Positions 60,942 through 64,000 of a DNA stretch of 64,000 nucleotides are shown here, piece after piece. The position numbers were made by a program, and so were the translations under genes. This stretch comes from Ornithinibacillus xuwenensis. Its GTDB lineage: Bacteria > Bacillota > Bacilli > Bacillales > Amphibacillaceae. Location: contig NZ_JBDIML010000001.1 of assembly GCF_039614845.1 (NCBI RefSeq), positions 62,001 through 126,000 on the forward strand. Direction: 5' to 3'. The notes below the pieces were generated by a model. That model had not been told where the DNA came from. It saw only the letters and a list, made by a program, of their open reading frames with translations, and did no database searches. Each line of letters begins with the position of its first letter. Within the stretch, counting starts at the first letter, position 1.

Positions 60942-61229
60942 ATGAAAATTAACTGGAAAGTAAGGTTTTCAAAGAACAATGTATTATTTGTGCTGAGATT
61001 TGCAGCTGCATTGTTAGTTCCTGTATTGGGGTATTTAGGTTTACAGTTTGAAGATATTACGTCATGGAATAAAGTCGGGGATATATTGCTTCAATTTATT
61101 TCTAACCCATACCTGATTGGACTGACAATTTTTAATGCATTCAACATCCTCCCAGATCCTACAACATCAGGACTGTCAGACAGTAAAAATGCATTAACGT
61201 ATATAAAACCTAGAAAGGATGTTGCGTAA
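60942..61229 (+). CDS. Holin, phiLC3 family
   Basis: 95 residues with two hydrophobic helices (VLRFAAALLVPVLGYLGL; PYLIGLTIFNAFNIL) and the family-typical DPTTSGLSDSKNALTYIKPR. It makes the membrane lesions that release the endolysin. GGGAGGTGAG before the ATG; its stop overlaps the endolysin start. Confidence 0.9.
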   Translation: MKINWKVRFSKNNVLFVLRFAAALLVPVLGYLGLQFEDITSWNKVGDILLQFISNPYLIGLTIFNAFNILPDPTTSGLSDSKNALTYIKPRKDVA

Positions 61230-62203
61230 TGAACATCAAGGGGATTGATATATCCAAACACCAAGGAAGGATAAACTGGGATAAAGTGAAGGCTGATGGT
61301 GTTCAATTTGCTATGATTCGAATGGGTTATGGATTAGCATATGAAGATGAATACTTTGAACGTAATGTAAAAGAATGTGAACGAGTCGGTATTCCTTGGG
61401 GCGCATACCTTTATTCGTATGCACTAAATGTTGAACAAGCAAAACAAGAAGCTGTATTTGCACTTAAGTTGCTAAAGGGTAAGAATCCCACTTATCCAAT
61501 TGCTTTTGATATGGAAGATGCCGATCAATATAAAAAGAAACATGGAATGCCTAGTAATGCTGTATTAGTTGATATGTGTCATGCTTTTTTAGATGTTGTA
61601 GAAAATTCTGGTTATTATGTTTCTCTATATGCTAGTTTGCATTGGTTGAATACTAAATTAAACAGCTCTAAATTAAATCGTTTTGATAAGTGGGTTGCGC
61701 AATGGTCGGACAAGTGTACGTATAAAGGTAGCTTCCAAATGTGGCAGTATACAAGTTCTGGGAGTGTAGATGGTATTTCTGGAAGAGTAGACATGAACTA
61801 TGCCTATCGTGATTTTCCAAGCCATTACAACCCTAAAAAAGAGGAAAAGCCAAAAGAACAGCCGAAAGATAAAGTACAACATGTTTCAAATCAGGTAAAG
61901 TCTCATGTAGTAAAAGCTGGAGATAACCTAACTAAAATAGCCAATAAATATGGCACAACTGTTGCTGTGTTAGTTCAGTTGAATAATATCAAAAACAAAG
62001 ACCTAATTTACCCAGGACAAAAAATTAAATTGCCTAATGGATCCGCATCAAAAACTAGTAAGAAGTATCATACTGTAGAACGTGGTGATACCGTTTCAGC
62101 ATTAGCTAATAAATATGGTTCAGCATGGTCACAAATAAAGTCATGGAATAAATTAGATAGTAACTATACAATTTATCCAGGACAAAAATTGCGAGTGAAA
62201 TAA
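61229..62203 (+). CDS. Endolysin: GH25 muramidase with two LysM repeats
   Basis: 324 residues. Residues 1-200 form the glycoside hydrolase 25 domain (KGIDISKHQGRINWDKVKAD; acidic active-site residues in FDMEDADQY), which cuts the glycan strand of peptidoglycan. Two LysM cell-wall-binding repeats follow: near 232-274 (VVKAGDNLTKIANKYGTT) and 280-323 (HTVERGDTVSALANKYGSAW), separated by a charged linker. Depends on the holin for export. Complete. Confidence 0.94.
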   Translation: MNIKGIDISKHQGRINWDKVKADGVQFAMIRMGYGLAYEDEYFERNVKECERVGIPWGAYLYSYALNVEQAKQEAVFALKLLKGKNPTYPIAFDMEDADQYKKKHGMPSNAVLVDMCHAFLDVVENSGYYVSLYASLHWLNTKLNSSKLNRFDKWVAQWSDKCTYKGSFQMWQYTSSGSVDGISGRVDMNYAYRDFPSHYNPKKEEKPKEQPKDKVQHVSNQVKSHVVKAGDNLTKIANKYGTTVAVLVQLNNIKNKDLIYPGQKIKLPNGSASKTSKKYHTVERGDTVSALANKYGSAWSQIKSWNKLDSNYTIYPGQKLRVK

Positions 62204-62250
62204 GAAAGTATAAAGTTTAAAAATCTCATTCTATTAATCGAATTATTTAA

Positions 62251-62288
62251 AAAAGCCCAGCTGCGGAAACAGTTGGGCTTTTTTTATG
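62251..62288. terminator. Bidirectional terminator after the endolysin
   Basis: The stem AAAGCCCA-CTG with CAG-TGGGCTTT has a 6-nt loop and T/A runs on both sides. It serves the rightward lysis genes and the leftward small operon. Confidence 0.88.
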
Positions 62289-62534
62289 TTACTTATCATA
62301 TGGTCGGTATTTTTCTTGGAGAGACTTAGCTGCTTGTTTTCTTTCTTCAACATCTTCACGTAAAAACAACTTATCTCTACTTACTTCTTTTATTGGATTT
62401 AACTTACCTCTTTTTACAAGTGAATATAAGCTTTGTCGCGTGATATCAAGAGCTTCAATAACTTCTGATGTTGTCATTACTTCATTTTGTACTGCAACAA
62501 TAAAATCATCTTTAGTTTTTGAAGTATATCTCAT
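62289..62534 (-). CDS. AlpA/HTH_17-type small DNA-binding protein
   Basis: 81 residues with an excisionase-type helix-turn-helix in the middle (TTSEVIEALDITRQSLYSLV, KRGKLNPIKEV, KLFLREDVEERKQA). AAAGGAG lies in the end of the preceding gene, so the two are coupled. Proteins of this type act as excisionases or small activators. Being close to the recombinase, it is one candidate for its directionality factor, though on the other strand and in a separate unit. Confidence 0.75.
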   Translation of the reverse strand: MRYTSKTKDDFIVAVQNEVMTTSEVIEALDITRQSLYSLVKRGKLNPIKEVSRDKLFLREDVEERKQAAKSLQEKYRPYDK

Positions 62535-62536
62535 AA

Positions 62537-62710
62537 TTATTTGCTCCTTTTATTTGGAAGTAAAAGCTTTATGATGAATATTAAAAACCAAAGAATTGAC
62601 ACCGAGAAACCAATCCAACTTAATACACTCATATTACTAAAATCTAATTCAACTAGATAAGCAGCTAAAATAATGAACACCAGAAAGTCTGTTGTGGATA
62701 TTCTTTTCAT
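62537..62710 (-). CDS. 57-residue two-helix membrane protein
   Basis: ATG at 62710 (minus strand), stop at 62537, two bases before the HTH gene. Sequence pattern: MKRISTTDFLVFIILAAYLV (helix 1), polar loop ELDFSNMSV, then SWIGFSVSILWFLIFIIKLL (helix 2) and a basic tail. Its own ribosome site (CTCC-rich) is poor, so translation may be low. No recognised family. Confidence 0.55.
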   Translation of the reverse strand: MKRISTTDFLVFIILAAYLVELDFSNMSVLSWIGFSVSILWFLIFIIKLLLPNKRSK

Positions 62711-62770
62711 AATTTTATGGAGAATGTGGTATAATATTATTGGGAAGGGGAGTTGTTCTCCCCTATTGTC

Positions 62771-62875
62771 TTAGTCCTTATCCTTGCCGGTTATTCTATC
62801 GTATATATCAAGTAGTGCCTTGATACTTGCGATTATTCCAGCAATGATGAGGACTATATTTCTTACATCCTCCAT
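62771..62875 (-). CDS. Type I toxin-like membrane peptide (34 aa)
   Basis: MEDVRNIVLIIAGIIASIKA then LLDIYDRITGKDKD: a short charged start, one hydrophobic helix of about 16 residues and a charged tail, the plan of Fst/TxpA/Bsr-type toxins of plasmids and Bacillus prophages. The ribosome site AAAGGAGGTG is ideal and the promoter is near consensus. A hairpin (AGGGGAG with CTCCCCT, 62746-62764) follows the stop. An opposing promoter makes an overlapping RNA. Expression would be expected to harm the membrane unless the antisense RNA blocks it. Confidence 0.7.
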   Translation of the reverse strand: MEDVRNIVLIIAGIIASIKALLDIYDRITGKDKD

Positions 62876-62901
62876 TTTTTCACCTCCTTTTCTATATCTT
62901 T

Positions 62902-62930
62902 ATTATACAACATCTACTAACTATAGTCAA
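62902..62930 (-). promoter_or_regulatory. Promoter of the toxin-like gene
   Basis: Minus strand TTGACT (62925-62930), 17 bases, TATAAT (62902-62907). Predicted start about 20 bases before AAAGGAGGTG, giving a short leader. Confidence 0.8.
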
Positions 62931-62964
62931 CAGATATTTGGTATTTTTTTCTACTTTTTTATAT

Positions 62965-62992
62965 GAAAAAACCAACCTATTTTGGTTGGTTT
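62965..62992 (-). terminator. Terminator of the 116-residue gene
   Basis: AACCAACC with GGTTGGTT over a 6-nt loop; on the minus strand followed by TTTTTTC. Overlaps the stop codon of the gene to its right. Confidence 0.85.
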
Positions 62993-63341
62993 AATCTTTC
63001 CATATTCTATCCTTACGTTCAAACCCTCTAGCTTTATCGCCATATAAATAATCACTCATTAATTGACTGGTGAATGCTTTTAATTCCTCTGTGGAATACT
63101 CTAACAGCTCATTATTCATCGTGTATTTACCATTTTTCAACCGTTTCACATCTATACGATACCTCGAATGTAATTCATCCTTCAACTTATAAAAGTCTTC
63201 TTGCATCCGTTCGATAATGGATTCCAACATATCTTGATACAGATTTCCTAATTTAACTTTTTTGAAGTTCTCAAGATCTTGCTTAAATACCTTTATAGCC
63301 ATTGGCATTGCTATGTACTTGGATAACATCTCTTGACTCAA
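62991..63341 (-). CDS. Hypothetical phage protein
   Basis: 116 residues from the TTG at 63341, which has GTGAGGTG about 7 bases upstream; an ATG at 63371 would overlap that site. Largely helical and charged (LESIIERMQEDFYKLKDELH, STEELKAFTSQLMSDYL). No recognised family. Single leftward gene between the toxin locus and the recombinase region. Confidence 0.65.
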   Translation of the reverse strand: MSQEMLSKYIAMPMAIKVFKQDLENFKKVKLGNLYQDMLESIIERMQEDFYKLKDELHSRYRIDVKRLKNGKYTMNNELLEYSTEELKAFTSQLMSDYLYGDKARGFERKDRIWKD

Positions 63342-63431
63342 TAATAACACCTCACTTAAGTGGTTAAACAACGACTATTTATAATATCGCAGCTTATGTA
63401 TATTTGAAATATAATAATTATAATTTATATC

Positions 63432-63478
63432 TTGAATAGAAACAAGTGTTCGTATATAATTAATGCAAACAAGTGTTC
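63432..63478 (+). promoter_or_regulatory. Promoter with two LexA-like boxes
   Basis: TTGAAT (63432-63437), 17 bases, TATAAT (63455-63460). Two copies of AAACAAGTGTTC lie at 63440-63451 (in the spacer) and 63467-63478 (at the start of the transcript). They differ from the Bacillus LexA dyad GAAC-N4-GTTC only in the first base, and the central four bases fit its RNRY preference. Probably DNA-damage-regulated. Confidence 0.6.
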
Positions 63479-63496
63479 TTAAAGGTGGTATTTTTC

Positions 63497-63712
63497 GTGA
63501 AGGGATTAATGGCGCGATCAATTGAAAGCAAAGAAAAAATTGTCATCTTTTATATTGATAGAAATAATAATATTACTCAACGTTATATCCGCATTATTAG
63601 TTTTGATGAGGAAACTGTTATAGCATTTTGTTTCTGGCGCAAGAAGATAAGAAATTTTAAAATGAAAAATATTCTATCTGCGGGACCAATTAAAAATAGA
63701 ATGGGTGCATAA
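63497..63712 (+). CDS. Small WYL-like domain protein
   Basis: 71 residues from the GTG at 63497 with AAAGGTGG 8 bases upstream. SKEKIVIFYIDRNNNITQRY then IRIISFDEETVIAFCFWRKK and IRNFKMKNILSA follow the core of a WYL-type ligand-binding domain (strand, R, strand, AxC-xxR, R-x-F-x-xxxI). A stand-alone mini-domain suggests a small regulator. It is the gene right before the recombinase but separated from it by a terminator. Also a possible directionality factor. Confidence 0.6.
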   Translation: MKGLMARSIESKEKIVIFYIDRNNNITQRYIRIISFDEETVIAFCFWRKKIRNFKMKNILSAGPIKNRMGA

Positions 63713-63730
63713 GTAAATATAGCTAATCCT

Positions 63731-63757
63731 AAAAGCAGATTATCTCTGCTTTTTTTA
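63731..63757 (+). terminator. Terminator between the WYL-like gene and the recombinase
   Basis: AAAAGCAGA with TCTGCTTTT over a 5-nt loop, then T run. It isolates the recombinase from the upstream promoter. Confidence 0.88.
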
Positions 63758-63771
63758 TGACCAAATACATA

Positions 63772-63801
63772 TCATATTACTATATAATATAGTCATATGA
63801 C
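63772..63801 (+). promoter_or_regulatory. Sigma-E-like (mother-cell) promoter of the recombinase
   Basis: TCATATT (63772-63778) is an exact match to the sigma-E -35 consensus KMATATT. After 15 bases comes CATATGAC (63794-63801), sharing the CATA core of the -10 consensus CATACAHT. The predicted start is about 18 bases before the ATG. A sigma-A -10-like TATAAT (63783-63788) overlaps but has no usable -35. Confidence 0.5.
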
Positions 63802-63824
63802 CCAAAAACAATCGGAGGGATAAT

Positions 63825-64000
63825 ATGTTAAATCAGCAGCGGTCAGAACTAACAAAGTACAATGATTATAAATATATCGTATATGCTCGTGTTTCCAGCG
63901 GAAAAGACAGTCAAAAAGACTCTGTACCCAACCAAATTGATATTTGTCGTTATTGGTTGGAACAAAATAATTTCGAATGGGAGGATGATTCAGTACTAAT
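63825..64000 (+). CDS. Large serine recombinase, N-terminus only
   Basis: The first 58 residues of the prophage integrase/excisionase; the gene runs off the window. IVYARVSSGKDSQKDSVPNQ shows the catalytic serine (residue 24, YARVS) of the resolvase/invertase fold, and IDICRYWLEQNNFEWEDDSV continues as in SpoIVCA- and SprA-type large serine recombinases. TCGGAGGGA lies 5 bases before the ATG. It is expected to join gerE halves when it excises the prophage. Confidence 0.92.
   Translation, partial: MLNQQRSELTKYNDYKYIVYARVSSGKDSQKDSVPNQIDICRYWLEQNNFEWEDDSVL

Larger units (their letters stand above)
62742..62992 (+). ncRNA. Putative antisense RNA to the toxin-like gene
   Basis: A plus-strand extended -10 element TG-G-TATAAT (62727-62735) predicts transcription from about 62742. 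The RNA would run under the whole toxin-like gene on the other strand. The -35 is poor. The first plausible stop is the hairpin at 62970-62991, giving about 250 nt, similar to RatA-type antitoxin RNAs. Not proven; based on layout. Confidence 0.45.
30315..64000. mobile_element. Siphovirus-type prophage inserted in gerE, right end outside the window
   Basis: At least 33.7 kb in the full temperate-phage order: leftward lysogeny genes and repressor, rightward early/replication genes, late regulator, packaging, HK97-type head, non-contractile tail (no sheath gene), lysis, then regulators and a large serine recombinase at the right end. All structural genes look intact. Insertion splits gerE. The right junction and most of the recombinase gene are not visible. 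Confidence 0.95.

Noticed and set aside
62784..62966. 60-residue hydrophobic plus-strand frame
   Set aside because: It is the complement of the toxin-like gene and its promoter, with no ribosome site.

Overview
The window is chromosome of a low-GC, spore-forming Firmicute of the Bacillaceae, together with most of an integrated siphophage-type prophage. The gene order pheT - rnhC - zapA - cvpA-like - polX - mutS2 - lcfA - fadR - fadB - etfB - etfA - trxA - uvrC - yslB - sdhCAB - thioesterase - gerE is the classic Bacillus-type backbone. AT-rich DNA, strong AGGAGG-type ribosome binding sites, frequent GTG/TTG starts and a FadR operator all fit. I cannot name the genus.

Host part (1-30314). After the 3' part of pheT come an inserted SDR dehydrogenase and acyl-CoA ligase pair and a frameshifted tiny membrane gene. 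RNase HIII is on the minus strand. Then come division and repair genes (zapA, a CvpA-like membrane protein, polX, mutS2) and a fatty-acid degradation block (acyl-CoA ligase, FadR repressor with its promoter and operator, enoyl-CoA hydratase, electron-transfer flavoprotein). Thioredoxin and UvrC follow. From 19.3 to 25.5 kb lies an accessory stretch: a carboxyl-methyltransferase-like enzyme behind a consensus promoter and a palindrome, an M3 peptidase, a YoaP-like acetyltransferase, a lipoprotein, an effector-binding protein, a dead YciI gene and a diguanylate cyclase. The backbone resumes with yslB, sdhCAB and a hot-dog thioesterase.

Prophage part (about 30315 to beyond 64000). The last 28 codons of gerE, the late mother-cell sporulation regulator, lie on the minus strand at 30228-30314. 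At that point gerE homology stops and phage DNA begins. The element then runs as follows: a leftward lysogeny operon (ImmA-type protease, Dam methylase, ParB-like protein, XRE repressor); a rightward early region (Cro, small proteins, replication initiator with internal repeats, DnaC-like loader, zinc-ribbon proteins, DNA methyltransferase); ArpU late regulator; a non-coding region with repeats and a possible folded RNA; a short tyrosine recombinase; packaging, HK97-type head and siphovirus tail genes, including a -1 frameshifted tail chaperone; a lysis cassette; and at the far end a type I toxin-antitoxin-like locus, small regulators and the start of a large serine recombinase.

The main discovery candidate is that this prophage splits gerE and carries a serine recombinase whose upstream DNA matches a mother-cell sigma-E promoter. 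A preceding small gene has a promoter flanked by LexA-like boxes. This suggests a phage that excises precisely during sporulation to rebuild gerE (as SPbeta rebuilds spsM and skin rebuilds sigK), and that may also respond to DNA damage. The 5' half of gerE should lie just past the right edge of the window and is not visible here.
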